DNA from: Candidatus Omnitrophota bacterium
GTDB lineage: Bacteria > Hinthialibacterota > Hinthialibacteria > Hinthialibacterales > JAKPRU01
Assembly: GCA_029570205.1 (NCBI GenBank)
Contig: JAKQSI010000053.1
Span: forward strand, 22,477-86,476
Length of the DNA stretch: 64,000 nt
Direction: 5' to 3'
Part shown: one piece after another, positions 7,700-17,985 of the stretch
How the letters are laid out: each line of letters starts with the position of its first letter
Position numbering within the stretch: the stretch's first letter is position 1
Program-made: the position numbers and the translations under genes
Notes under the pieces: model-generated
Told to the model about the DNA's origin: nothing
The model's database searches: none
What the model saw: the letters and a program-made list of their open reading frames with translations, nothing else

Positions 7700-10600
7700 T
7701 TACTGAGGCGGCAGAACGATTCCGTTGCCGGAAATACGGCCGATTTCCAGATCCCGAGCGATGTCGAATCCCAGAAACGGAGGATTCTCAATCGGTGTCG
7801 CCGCGCCGATTGCATGAATTCCGCCGTAACCATCCAGGACATAGAATCCATCGCTGCCGTCACCGACTACACCGTCTCCGTTAGAGTCAAGCGGGTTGAC
7901 CACAATATCGCGAGCAATATCGAATCCGAAATAGACAGGCGCCGGATTCATCACCAGAGCCAGATCGCCCGCCGTTCCCGGAATCTCCGTATCCAGAGGC
8001 GGCGCTCCCAGGAACCCGCCCGCTGTGGCATAAACCTGACCCAAACCGTTCAGCATCACCAGATCGCGGACTTGGCCCTGCGCATCTGTGACAATGTCGA
8101 ACGCCCGGAAGAGATCGGCATTCACAAGCACATGCGGGTTCTGCAACGGCGGTGTTGTGGTTGTGCCGTAGTGATGAATCACTCCCCAGCCGTCCATAAT
8201 CATGTAACCGACAGGCTGGTTTCCGTTGTAGACCACTTCCAAATCACGCGCAAGATCGGCGCCGAATCCGCTCTCGACCAGACTTGCATCGAACAGACCT
8301 TCAGCATCGAACACCGTATCGATTACACCGTTACCGTTCAGGTCTTCCGCCGGTATCGTAATCTCTCGCATCCCCAAGCTGGGGTTATTGGGATCAATCC
8401 ATACAAACTCAACCATTTCCGGGTCCAGAATTCCGTTCCCGTTCACATCTTCCGTGCTGAACGCAAAGATATCGTATTCTCCGTTTCCATTGCTGTCTTC
8501 CAGGAAAATGGAGCCATCTAACCGGACGCGGGGAGTATCTGCCGTGACTCGCGTATTCCCACTCGCGATGATCCGATCCCGAACCAAGTCACTAAAGAAC
8601 GGCGCATCTCCGAGTGTCCTGACAAATCCATTACCCGCCAGGACATAACCGGACACCGTGTTGTTTGCCGTGGAAGTGATTTCCAGATCCCGCGCAATGT
8701 TAGAATCTAAGTAGAAATCATCTTCCACAGAAGGCGCGCTGGAGCCACCAATCGGCCCGATAACCCAGCCATCGGCATAAAGTTGATAATAAGTCCCCGT
8801 GGCGTCCCGTGCCTCGGCAAGCGCACGCATCCTGTCAGTTAAGTAAAAGAGGCCGCTCCCTACGGTCCCGCCTGGCGTGTGAATCGCCCCGAATCCGTCC
8901 ATCACAAGATAGGGAACCGCTGTTCGGTGAGGCATGACATTGACAGGATTGCTCATATTCCCGGCCGCATCACGGGTAATCACAACAATCGTGTCGCGGT
9001 TTCTCGTATCCACGGTAACATAGAAACCTCCGGCGCTGTTGGCTGTTGTCACAGCCAGAAGCTCGAGAAGGCCGGCGTCACCGTAAATCGCCACCCTGCA
9101 CCCTTGCTCTACAGCCCCATCCTGCCCCGTAATAGCATTCGCTGTGACCGAGATAAGATTCGGGTTGGGATCGACCGCCTCGACATCCAGCGAAACCGGA
9201 ATCGGATCGGGACTGTAGTTGCCGAACTGGTCCATCAACGCAATAAATACCCTCTTGTGGCCCGAATAGGTCTGCGTACTCGCGCTCCAGAAGTTGTATC
9301 CCAGATTCAGGTTGTTCGCTCCCGGAATAGGAATGAAGTATCCCGGCGGCAATCCGATTCCAACCAAATTCCCATACGGAGCGCCGAGCAGCGCGTTCAT
9401 GGGTTTCACGTCAAGCAACTGGATATTATGAATATCCCAAACATCGAGCGTTTCGCTGTCATCCTTGTTTGCGAGAACGAAGACGAAGTTCAACGCATCC
9501 GCTGGCAGCCTCGGACCGACCGTGGCAAAGTTCGGAAAGATATTCAGTACGTTCAGAATGTCCGGTGCTTCCGAACCATTCTGAACCAGCTGAACATCGT
9601 CATCCGTGAAGATCAAAGGAAGAACTGTGGCAATCTCGGGTCCGCTCCGGTCAAATCCGGAACCATCGCCCGTGGAGATCTTCATAGAGCCGATAAATCC
9701 ACCGGTGAATGGATCCCGGGCAACCAGATAGAACTCTTTAATCAAGGTTGTCGAATTGAACACCGTAGCGTCCGGCAAATAAGTCGGGATCTGAAGAGGA
9801 TGATCGAGACTCCCGTCCGCTTGGGAAATCGGTGGAAAATCGAGATCCGTAAGGGGAAGCCGGAACAACAACCCATCGGTTTTTTCGGCAAACGCCACAA
9901 CCGCCACACCCGGCATCGGTCGCCCCGGATTCGCCGCATCTTCCACGACAACCTTCAGCTGAGCCGGAACCGTCGGACCGTTCAAGGTGAAATTGAGATT
10001 CGTGAATTTCACCAGAGAAACACCCGCAGCGGCTTTGCTCAGAACAACCTGCGTGTACTGACTGAAATTCCCGGCACGGTCAACTACCTGAATATAGACA
10101 ATCTGGCTGGCGATTCCCTGAATGCTGACCGTAAATACACCGGCCCCATTGGAGCTCGTTTGTGCAATGGCGCCCGACAAGACTCCGGCCGGCAGACTCG
10201 CCACGACCTGCCCTGTCTGCGCTGTATTGAGAATGTCCGCATTGACCGAATCCAGGCCGATTACAATGATTCCGGAATTCGGTTCCGCCGTGCCCGTTAT
10301 TGTCGTTGTGGGATATCCGACCGCTACATCGGCTTGGGTGACAACGGCGGGCTGAGCCGTATTATCGATGATCAATCTCGGCAGAAGACTGACGTTTCCT
10401 GCCGGATCGATCAGTGTGATATCAACGGTGGGAGAACGCGGAACATCGAACACAAACGAACCATCGGTTGCATCCGCCCAGGTTGTGCCGAGCCAGAAGG
10501 GTCCCCCTTCGCTGATGGCGTCCACTTGTTCTGCACGCACCACCAGTATCGAACCCGGTTCGACCACTCCCTGGATTCGCCCGACAAGCCCTGCGGCGGC

Positions 10601-11842
10601 CAGAGCCGCATTATCCTCGGCTTTTGCGACCGTCGGTCCCTCAAAAACTGTAGCCACCGTATCGGGATTTGTGAAAGCAATACCCTGTGCTGTGTTTCCG
10701 AAACGGTCTTGAACCAGGAGTGTCGCCTGACTTAAAGAAATATACATATCCCCACCCGCGTTAACCGCCTGGTGTATCTGCAGGGCGGACAACGCACCCT
10801 GATAATCGCAATTGGCGGAACCCACAACTACGACATTCCCGTCAACTGTCTGAACCGCATGGACACTGGAAAAAGCCTCCGCCGTGGTGGCCGGACCGTT
10901 GGCCATCGCCACCACACCTGCGGGCAAGGGGAATGTCCCATCCGGATTCCGACTGTTATTCGTTGTGAAAGTCAACGCGGCCGAGTCCAGGTCCGCCGTG
11001 ACATCATCCTGAATCGCTGCGGTATAAACCTGACCCGCCTGCGTCGTAATCCGCAAGTAAAGTTTGCTTTCGGGATACAGAGTGCGTGTTGAAGGCGCGG
11101 TATCCGCAATCGTCGGACGGGAGGAACTCAAATCCGGTATCGACCACGGATTGATGTTGCCGTCGCTGACATACGTGTTGCGGACGTTCTTCAGACTCTG
11201 CGTGTTGAATACACGGTAATTCAGCCACTCGGTCTCACTACCGACCGCGCTGCGCGGTACGCTGAATACCTCCACTTTGGCTCTCTCGGGAACAGCGCCT
11301 GGGAGGCCTTCGAATTCGTCGGTGAAATTCGGCCGCTGAGTCAGAAGCGCCTTGCCGAAAGTGATACCCGCAGTATCCGACACAATGTCAATGAGCTTGT
11401 GCGGGTCCCCGCTCGCCGTAGTGAAATCGATGGTGAACGTGGCGGTGAACGGCGTTGCGGGCGTGGTCGGGTCCGTGATTTCAACCCGAAGCGTCTGGCC
11501 CTGAGCTCCCAAGGAGACGAGAATCGGGCTTTCCGAAGGCGCAGGGAACGATCCCAACGCGCCGGCGGTTCCACGGCCAACTTCGATGAAGGTCGGATAT
11601 CGGACAATAACCGTGCTCCATCCCGGAACGGAACCCGTCAGTCCATAAATCGTGATCCTGGCCCCATCGTTCACGAGCAGGACATCGCCCACCCGCGAAC
11701 TATCCGCCGGATTCTCCGTCTGCAAATGCACACGAGAAACCGTCGCATTCTGTGCCCACACCGGGGCAGACAAGAGGCTGCTTACCATCAACAACCCGCT
11801 CACAAGGGCAACCGTGGTGAAAAGCCTATCGGCCTTTTTCAT
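7700..11842 (-). CDS. Large secreted repeat protein with Ig-like region, EF-hand-like motifs and Gly-rich IHxxG repeats
   Basis: A 1380-residue protein with a signal peptide (MKKADRLF, hydrophobic run, PVWAQ). ATG 11842 is preferred over 11848 because GGAGG is seven bases from it and only one from the other. Residues up to about 900 are beta-rich, Thr/Val-rich and Ig-like (LTVSI-type strands, VEPGSILVVRAEQVD, ITGTAEPNSGIIVIG). The last third holds six related blocks such as YLVMDGFGAIHTPGG, GYMIMDGWGVIHHYG and FYVLDGYGGIHAIG, linked by FDIARDLEI-type strands, suggesting a beta-propeller. Embedded DxNGNGxxD loops (DLNGNGVID, DSNGDGVVG) resemble calcium sites or dockerin halves. The cellular role is not recognisable; it is probably exported and surface-bound or released. 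It forms a single-gene unit with its own terminator. Confidence 0.8.
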   Translation of the reverse strand: MKKADRLFTTVALVSGLLMVSSLLSAPVWAQNATVSRVHLQTENPADSSRVGDVLLVNDGARITIYGLTGSVPGWSTVIVRYPTFIEVGRGTAGALGSFPAPSESPILVSLGAQGQTLRVEITDPTTPATPFTATFTIDFTTASGDPHKLIDIVSDTAGITFGKALLTQRPNFTDEFEGLPGAVPERAKVEVFSVPRSAVGSETEWLNYRVFNTQSLKNVRNTYVSDGNINPWSIPDLSSSRPTIADTAPSTRTLYPESKLYLRITTQAGQVYTAAIQDDVTADLDSAALTFTTNNSRNPDGTFPLPAGVVAMANGPATTAEAFSSVHAVQTVDGNVVVVGSANCDYQGALSALQIHQAVNAGGDMYISLSQATLLVQDRFGNTAQGIAFTNPDTVATVFEGPTVAKAEDNAALAAAGLVGRIQGVVEPGSILVVRAEQVDAISEGGPFWLGTTWADATDGSFVFDVPRSPTVDITLIDPAGNVSLLPRLIIDNTAQPAVVTQADVAVGYPTTTITGTAEPNSGIIVIGLDSVNADILNTAQTGQVVASLPAGVLSGAIAQTSSNGAGVFTVSIQGIASQIVYIQVVDRAGNFSQYTQVVLSKAAAGVSLVKFTNLNFTLNGPTVPAQLKVVVEDAANPGRPMPGVAVVAFAEKTDGLLFRLPLTDLDFPPISQADGSLDHPLQIPTYLPDATVFNSTTLIKEFYLVARDPFTGGFIGSMKISTGDGSGFDRSGPEIATVLPLIFTDDDVQLVQNGSEAPDILNVLNIFPNFATVGPRLPADALNFVFVLANKDDSETLDVWDIHNIQLLDVKPMNALLGAPYGNLVGIGLPPGYFIPIPGANNLNLGYNFWSASTQTYSGHKRVFIALMDQFGNYSPDPIPVSLDVEAVDPNPNLISVTANAITGQDGAVEQGCRVAIYGDAGLLELLAVTTANSAGGFYVTVDTRNRDTIVVITRDAAGNMSNPVNVMPHRTAVPYLVMDGFGAIHTPGGTVGSGLFYLTDRMRALAEARDATGTYYQLYADGWVIGPIGGSSAPSVEDDFYLDSNIARDLEITSTANNTVSGYVLAGNGFVRTLGDAPFFSDLVRDRIIASGNTRVTADTPRVRLDGSIFLEDSNGNGEYDIFAFSTEDVNGNGILDPEMVEFVWIDPNNPSLGMREITIPAEDLNGNGVIDTVFDAEGLFDASLVESGFGADLARDLEVVYNGNQPVGYMIMDGWGVIHHYGTTTTPPLQNPHVLVNADLFRAFDIVTDAQGQVRDLVMLNGLGQVYATAGGFLGAPPLDTEIPGTAGDLALVMNPAPVYFGFDIARDIVVNPLDSNGDGVVGDGSDGFYVLDGYGGIHAIGAATPIENPPFLGFDIARDLEIGRISGNGIVLPPQ

Positions 11843-11933
11843 TATCATTCCTCCTCAGGTTCCTGAGTTAAATCTACCCAGTGCTAGTCGCATCGAGCCG
11901 GCTTCGTTTCACAACGATCCGTCTTCGACCTTA

Positions 11934-12341
11934 CTATACCCCAACAGCCTGGGAGAGAGCCACCGGGCTGTCGATTTCCACATCCTGCATTGCTTGACTC
12001 CGGATATCCTCCACCGTGACATTCACGGCGGAAACCGAATGTCCGATCATCTCTTCGATCCAATGTTTCACTTCACTCTGAAGAGTCGCCGCAATCTGCG
12101 GGATGGGCATTTCATCCCACAAAGTCACGTTCAAATCCACAACCACATCCCCGGCGCCGACCGCCACTTTCACTCCGCGAACCACATCGCCATTCCGTAA
12201 AAATCCCTCCGCCCGTTGAACATCCAAACCACCGATAGCCGCCACACCAGGCGCCCGACAGGCACACAGAGCGGCAATCGTGGCAAACACATCATCCGCG
12301 ACACTCGGATCGCTCAAATTCGTCGTGGTGATCTCATCCAT
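11934..12341 (-). CDS. Asp23/Gls24 family envelope-stress protein
   Basis: 135 residues with the family pattern: an early hydrophobic IAALCACRAPGVAAIGGL, a central VRGVKVAVGAGDVVVDLNVTL and a final VKHWIEEMIGHSVSAVNVTVEDI. Asp23 proteins are small alpha/beta proteins tied to cell-envelope stress and seen mostly in Gram-positive bacteria, but also in several deep-branching phyla. Its ATG overlaps the 3' end of the HU-like gene by eight bases, so the two are probably translated together. Function here is inferred from the family only. Confidence 0.88.
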   Translation of the reverse strand: MDEITTTNLSDPSVADDVFATIAALCACRAPGVAAIGGLDVQRAEGFLRNGDVVRGVKVAVGAGDVVVDLNVTLWDEMPIPQIAATLQSEVKHWIEEMIGHSVSAVNVTVEDIRSQAMQDVEIDSPVALSQAVGV

Positions 12342-12648
12342 TTTCTCTTGGCAATTTCTCCGCTGCTATGGCTCCTTTAGCCACTCGATCTCTCATATAT
12401 TTGCCGGCCTTAAATTGTACAATATTTCTTGCCGGAACGTCAGCAGATTCTTTTGTCACCGGATTCCTTCCCACCCGCGCCGGTGTGCGTTTCACCCGAA
12501 ATACACCAAAATTACGAACTTCAATACGCCGCTCACGGGCCAGGGTTTCAATGAACGAATCAAATACGCATTCTACAATGGTCTTCGTGTGACTTTTTTT
12601 CTGGCGCGTCCGTTGCGCGACGATTTCAATAATTTCTTTTTTGGTCAC
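12334..12648 (-). CDS. Second HU/IHF-like DNA-binding protein
   Basis: About 104 residues: VTKKEIIEIVAQRTRQ, a central VRNFGVFRVKRTPARVGRNPVT and a FKAGKYMRDRV tail, all HU/IHF landmarks. I take the GTG at 12648 because the family normally starts at this (T)KKEI block; the open frame reaches a TTG at 12720 that would add 24 uncharacteristic residues. It is clearly diverged from the HU at 5055-5357. It lies directly downstream of the initiator tRNA on the same strand and upstream of, and overlapping, the Asp23-family gene, which suggests one transcript. Confidence 0.88.
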   Translation of the reverse strand: MTKKEIIEIVAQRTRQKKSHTKTIVECVFDSFIETLARERRIEVRNFGVFRVKRTPARVGRNPVTKESADVPARNIVQFKAGKYMRDRVAKGAIAAEKLPRENG

Positions 12649-12759
12649 GGCGATTTCTCTGTCTGCCCAGTGGCTCGAAAAGAATCCTTCTTCTTCCGTA
12701 AACACCACCTCTGCCTTCAACAGTGCGACACAGCGTCACAGCCTGCGCCGCATAATGAA

Positions 12760-12831
<72 letters not shown>

Positions 12832-12917
12832 TCACTCCTTCTTAAACAGTCTCCAAACGACCGTACGTTCCTATCGTCCTCGACGCACCTGATTTCTAAC
12901 GATTAAGGTAAATCTAC

Positions 12918-12944
12918 AGTATAGCGATGCCCTTCTTATGTCAA
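12918..12944 (-). promoter_or_regulatory. Candidate promoter before initiator tRNA and HU2-Asp23
   Basis: The minus strand reads TTGACA (12939-12944), a 15-base spacer, then TATACT (12918-12923), about 85 bases before the tRNA. Both boxes are close to sigma-70 consensus, but the spacer is short by about two bases. Confidence 0.55.
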
Positions 12945-13066
12945 GGCGAATTTTGCCTCCGCGGACACAGAAAAACACTCCCTGTCGGCATTATTCCAGG
13001 TTTATATCCCAAACGGACAATCCCGAGAAACCTGATCGGGAAGTGGACCGGTTATCCGGACCGCTT

Positions 13067-13375
13067 TCAAGACGGTTGTTCTTCCTTCGACTTGACAACC
13101 ACTTCACCCTTTCGAGTATAGCCTAACCGCTCCCGAACCGCACCCTCCCAAGCCAGGGGATCCGTCTCCAGGGCTTTCGCCTCTGCTCGCAACCGATCCC
13201 GCTCCCTCGTCAGGTCCGAAATCTCCGTCTGAACACGCTTCACTTGCTTCTTAAAAACCGCCAAACGCTGATGCCGTTCGGCAACAAACCATCCACCGAC
13301 AAGTACCGCTGCCACCAGCAGAATCATCAGGGCCGGTGTAAACAGGTCGTGCAGGATGCCGTTCTTCAGATTCAT
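13067..13375 (-). CDS. ftsB: FtsB/DivIC-like cell-division protein
   Basis: 102 residues: a short cytoplasmic start, one membrane helix (LMILLVAAVLVGGWFV), a coiled coil (VFKKQVKRVQTEISDLTRERDRLRAEAKAL) and the family's ending DPLAWEGAVRERLGY followed by KGEVVV. FtsB-type proteins bridge FtsL and FtsQ at the division septum and signal septal wall synthesis. It lies 15 bases downstream of eno on the same strand, a neighbourhood common in proteobacteria. The length and the DP-x-x-x-E-x-x-R-E-x-L-G-Y ending make the assignment firm, but FtsB versus DivIC naming is only conventional here. Confidence 0.88.
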   Translation of the reverse strand: MNLKNGILHDLFTPALMILLVAAVLVGGWFVAERHQRLAVFKKQVKRVQTEISDLTRERDRLRAEAKALETDPLAWEGAVRERLGYTRKGEVVVKSKEEQPS

Positions 13376-13390
13376 CTAAGTACCGTAAAC

Positions 13391-14707
<1,317 letters not shown>

Positions 14708-14766
14708 TCATTGCATCCCGTGCCTTAAACTGAACCAATTTCACGGGAGTGAGCATAACTTCCGAT

Positions 14767-14795
14767 AGAATAACGAATTAACGGGCTTCTGTCAA
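14767..14795 (-). promoter_or_regulatory. Strong sigma-70-like promoter for eno
   Basis: The minus strand shows a perfect TTGACA (14790-14795), a 17-base spacer and TATTCT (14767-14772). The predicted transcript would start about 65 bases before the enolase ATG. Confidence 0.75.
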
Positions 14796-14843
14796 CATCG
14801 CATCTCAATATCTGTCCGCGCACAATGAAAATGTCAACACAGC

Positions 14844-14921
14844 GCCCACCGTTGAAACGGTGGGCTATTGTCCTCCGTCCTTCGGACGGTTCGGTAATAG
14901 CCCGACGATTTATCGCCGGGC
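14844..14921. repeat. Compact three-hairpin intergenic element
   Basis: Three back-to-back stems: GCCCACCGTT/AACGGTGGGC (14844-14853 and 14856-14865), CCGTCC/GGACGG (14875-14880 and 14884-14889), and GCCCGACGAT/ATCGCCGGGC with one mismatch (14900-14909 and 14912-14921). In addition GGGCTATT (14862-14869) can pair with AATAGCCC (14896-14903), giving an alternative fold that encloses the middle stem. It lies in the 349-base space between eno and the TPR lipoprotein. It looks like a REP- or MITE-type element. Apart from this element and the eno promoter nothing else is visible in that space. Confidence 0.6.
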
Positions 14922-15044
14922 ATTTCTCCCCAATCCCCAATCGACAATCCCACCGCTCTGGAAGTGGCCTATTGTTCGGCGATAGACTTTGTTTGAGGGT
15001 TACACAAGGCTCAGGTTCGATATTTTGTTTGTTGAGGAAAAACA

Positions 15045-17234
15045 ATGCGAGAGGCTTCGCAAACGTTGCATAAATTGATTCACCGGCAGACTCTCTTATG
15101 GCTGATGCCGGTGTTGCTTGTCTCCGCGGGCTGTAAGACCGTTTCGCCCCGGAAGGCTCCTTCCGCCATGATGGCCCCGCCTGAAGTTTCCTCGGTTACG
15201 CCGCCTGTCCAGCCGGAAACGTCGGTTGATGTGGAACCACCGGCGACGGTCGAGGACATCACCGGGGAGCGGAAACTGACCAAGGGGCAAGAGAACCTGA
15301 TCCTTCAGGAGCTATGGGCCGGAACACTGGCGCACCAGAAAGGGGAGATTGAGGAGGCCCGTCTCCACTATCAACGGATTCTTGACATTGTGCCGGATTC
15401 TCCTCATGCGCTATGCCAAATGGCAAAGACTTATTTGGAAACAGAGAATTATGATGAGGCATTGAAGTATGCGGAGAAAGCGGTCCAGGCGGATCCCTCT
15501 AAGACCGATGCCCTCGAGATCCTGGGCCAGGCGTATGCGCAGAAAAAAGAATATGCCAAAGCCGCCGAGCAGTACCGGCGGATTCTGGAACTAAACCCGC
15601 ATTCCATTCCCGCTTTGCAGCAGCTGGCGGAAATGCGGGCGCTGGATGGAAAAGTCGATGAGGCGGTGGAGATCTATCGGCAGCTGGTCGTGGCCGATCC
15701 GGGCCGATCCGGGCTGTATTATTTTTTCATTTCCTCGATTCTGACCGATGCGCAGCGGTATCCGGAAGCGATTGAGGCTTTTCTGAAACTCCTTGATGAG
15801 TACCCCGATCATTACAAAACCTATTTTGATATTGCCGATTTATATGAGAGGCTGGGCAAGGTCGATGAAGCAGTGGATGTTTTTCTTCGCGCTTTGAAAC
15901 AGGGACCGCCGCCCCAGGTGGAGACACTGGTGCGTTCACGCCTGGCCCGTCTGTATTTACGTCGCGGCTCGCGCGCGGAGGCCTATGCGCAATATGCGCG
16001 GATTCGCCAGCTGAATCCGGAGGACAAAAGCGCCGTGTCTACCATGGCCCTGCTCCTTCTGCACGACAAGGAGTATGACCGTGCGCTCGGCCTGGCGGAT
16101 GAATTGCTCGCGGCGGACCCCATGGATCTTCAGTCCGTCTTGCTCAAATGCGACATTCTCGCGCAAAAAGATCAGTGGAAAGAGAGTGCGGACCTGTTCC
16201 TCAAGTCTTTTCAGGATGTCATTGAGCAAGTCGCCAAAGGACAATTTACACCGGACCGCGCGGATGAGTTTTGTGCCGCCCTGCTGGAGGCCAAAACACG
16301 GGTTTTGTTTATCCGATCCCAGCGGGTCGATGCGCTGATTGGGGTACTGCGTGATGGAATTCAAAAATGTCCCGAAAGTCGCTATTTCCCGCTGGCGCTC
16401 CTTGTCACGCGCGTGGAGGCCGATCAGAAAGACGCTCAGCTGACCGAGGAGATCGAACAGGTCCTTCGGCAATGGGATTCCTCGGTAGGAGAGAACGATC
16501 GCAAGAATTATCTGCTTTATCTCGCGGCATTATACGAGAATGGGACCCTCGGAACTCTCTCGGAGGGCGAATTTGCGCCGATCGTCATCGACATTCTTCT
16601 TCAGGCATCCGAGAAATTCACGGATGATGCCGCCTCTCCCCTGATCCTCTCTATTCTTCAGTTCAATGCAAACGACTGGGCCAATGCGGAAAAATCCCTT
16701 TTGCTTGTGACACAACGAACCCCCCCCAGCGATCCCAAACACCAGGAGGCGCTTGAACGTCTGGCATTGGCCTGCGAGAAAATGAAACGGGTGGATGATG
16801 CGGTTGGTGTGATTCGCAAGATGATTGAAATCGCGCCGGAAAAAGCCTCCCCATATAATATGCTGGGATATCTGTATGCGGAAAATAACCGGAACCTGGA
16901 AGAGGCGGAGACCCTTGTCAAGAAAGCCCTGGAAATTGCCCCGAACGACGGGAATTTCATCGACAGCCTCGGATGGGTGTACTATCGCCAGGGCCGATAT
17001 CAGGAAGCGTTAGACACATTGATTCTTGCCAGGCAGAAAAGCGGGCAAGACCACCCGGTGATTTGCGACCACTTGGGAGATGCCTATCAGGCGATGGGAA
17101 AGATACCCGAAGCAGTTGAACTCTGGCGGCGCGCTCTCGAAATCGGTCCGCAGTATCCGTTCGATTTCACCCCTGAATTCAAGCGCGCTGTGGAAGACAA
17201 AATCCGCAAATCGGAACAGCAACTGACACCATGA
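15045..17234 (+). CDS. TPR-repeat outer-membrane-type lipoprotein
   Basis: 729 residues with a lipoprotein signal: a basic start, LLWLMPVLLVSAGC with the lipobox Cys at about residue 28, then a Pro/Val-rich linker. The rest is a long run of TPR motifs, for example HQKGEIEEARLHYQRILDIVPDSP, ENYDEALKYAEKAVQADPS and GRYQEALDTLILARQ. TPR solenoids are scaffolds for protein complexes. The start has GAGG ten bases upstream. It overlaps yqeK by four bases (ATGA), so they form an operon. Similar lipid-anchored TPR proteins serve pilus or polysaccharide export, but nothing in the sequence fixes that here. Confidence 0.85.
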   Translation: MREASQTLHKLIHRQTLLWLMPVLLVSAGCKTVSPRKAPSAMMAPPEVSSVTPPVQPETSVDVEPPATVEDITGERKLTKGQENLILQELWAGTLAHQKGEIEEARLHYQRILDIVPDSPHALCQMAKTYLETENYDEALKYAEKAVQADPSKTDALEILGQAYAQKKEYAKAAEQYRRILELNPHSIPALQQLAEMRALDGKVDEAVEIYRQLVVADPGRSGLYYFFISSILTDAQRYPEAIEAFLKLLDEYPDHYKTYFDIADLYERLGKVDEAVDVFLRALKQGPPPQVETLVRSRLARLYLRRGSRAEAYAQYARIRQLNPEDKSAVSTMALLLLHDKEYDRALGLADELLAADPMDLQSVLLKCDILAQKDQWKESADLFLKSFQDVIEQVAKGQFTPDRADEFCAALLEAKTRVLFIRSQRVDALIGVLRDGIQKCPESRYFPLALLVTRVEADQKDAQLTEEIEQVLRQWDSSVGENDRKNYLLYLAALYENGTLGTLSEGEFAPIVIDILLQASEKFTDDAASPLILSILQFNANDWANAEKSLLLVTQRTPPSDPKHQEALERLALACEKMKRVDDAVGVIRKMIEIAPEKASPYNMLGYLYAENNRNLEEAETLVKKALEIAPNDGNFIDSLGWVYYRQGRYQEALDTLILARQKSGQDHPVICDHLGDAYQAMGKIPEAVELWRRALEIGPQYPFDFTPEFKRAVEDKIRKSEQQLTP

Positions 17235-17860
17235 ATCTCTCAAAAGAACCTGACACGGTGGCGGACCTTCTTACCGCCCTGAAGGAGGTTTTGTCTCCCG
17301 AACGGATTCAGCACTGTATCGGTGTTCGGGACACCTCGGTGGAGTTGTACCGGGCCTGGAATGGGGATTCGGCGGACATCGAAATCCTGGCGCAAGCCGC
17401 GCTTCTTCACGATGTGGCGAAAGAAATGGATGGCGAGGCGATGCGGCAGGCGATTGCCGAAGGCTGGATTGTGTTCGGTAATGACCTGCTGGAAACGCGC
17501 GGCCTGGTTCATGCGCCTCTGTCGGCAGTGTACGCGGAGCGCCGGTTCGGCCTGCAAGACAGGGACGCTCTGTTTGCCATCGCCTATCATCCCACGGGGC
17601 ATCCCGATTTCGGCGATCTGGGCCTGGCGATTTTTCTCGCAGACTATCTGGAGCCGAACCGGACATTCGAGAACCACCGGGAAGTGTTGCTTTCATTGGC
17701 ATACAAGGACCCTGTCCCAGCTGCGTTGGAAGTTGCCCGGCAGAAAATCGACATTATGAAACTGAAGAATCGCTCCCCGCACCCGGTCTCAATCGCGTTT
17801 CACGATCACTTGCAGCAACGCCTCGAACCGGAAAAAGCCGCCGGTAAAATGCCGCTGTGA
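17231..17860 (+). CDS. yqeK: YqeK-family HD phosphohydrolase (symmetrical Ap4A hydrolase)
   Basis: 209 residues with the YqeK pattern: RIQHCIGVRDTSVELYRA, AALLHDVAKEMD (the HD pair), LVHAPLSAVYAERRFGLQD, AYHPTGHPDFGDLG and a late IFLADYLEPNR. The family cleaves diadenosine tetraphosphate symmetrically to ADP, limiting this alarmone. It is usually found with nadD and rsfS; here neither is present and it instead overlaps a TPR lipoprotein gene by four bases. Metal ligands H and D of the HD motif are intact. The function is known for the family, and the unusual context is seen directly. Confidence 0.9.
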   Translation: MNLSKEPDTVADLLTALKEVLSPERIQHCIGVRDTSVELYRAWNGDSADIEILAQAALLHDVAKEMDGEAMRQAIAEGWIVFGNDLLETRGLVHAPLSAVYAERRFGLQDRDALFAIAYHPTGHPDFGDLGLAIFLADYLEPNRTFENHREVLLSLAYKDPVPAALEVARQKIDIMKLKNRSPHPVSIAFHDHLQQRLEPEKAAGKMPL

Positions 17861-17985
17861 CCTAAAGATATCTCCCTGTATCTCTCCCGGCGGAATAGAG
17901 AACAGTACGATTGTTCGTGATTGAGTCCGCAATCCGCCTCAATCCACTATTCATCCTTCGTCCTTCATCGTTTACAATCGGCGCC

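Noticed and set aside
8879..10735. Plus-strand open frame of 618 residues
   Set aside because: Shadow of the 1380-residue secreted protein; composition (His/Arg/Asn-rich) is unlike real genes here.
13021..13041. Terminator after ftsB
   Set aside because: TCCCGA/TCGGGA is a six-base stem with a 9-base loop and only a weak T-run; not convincing.
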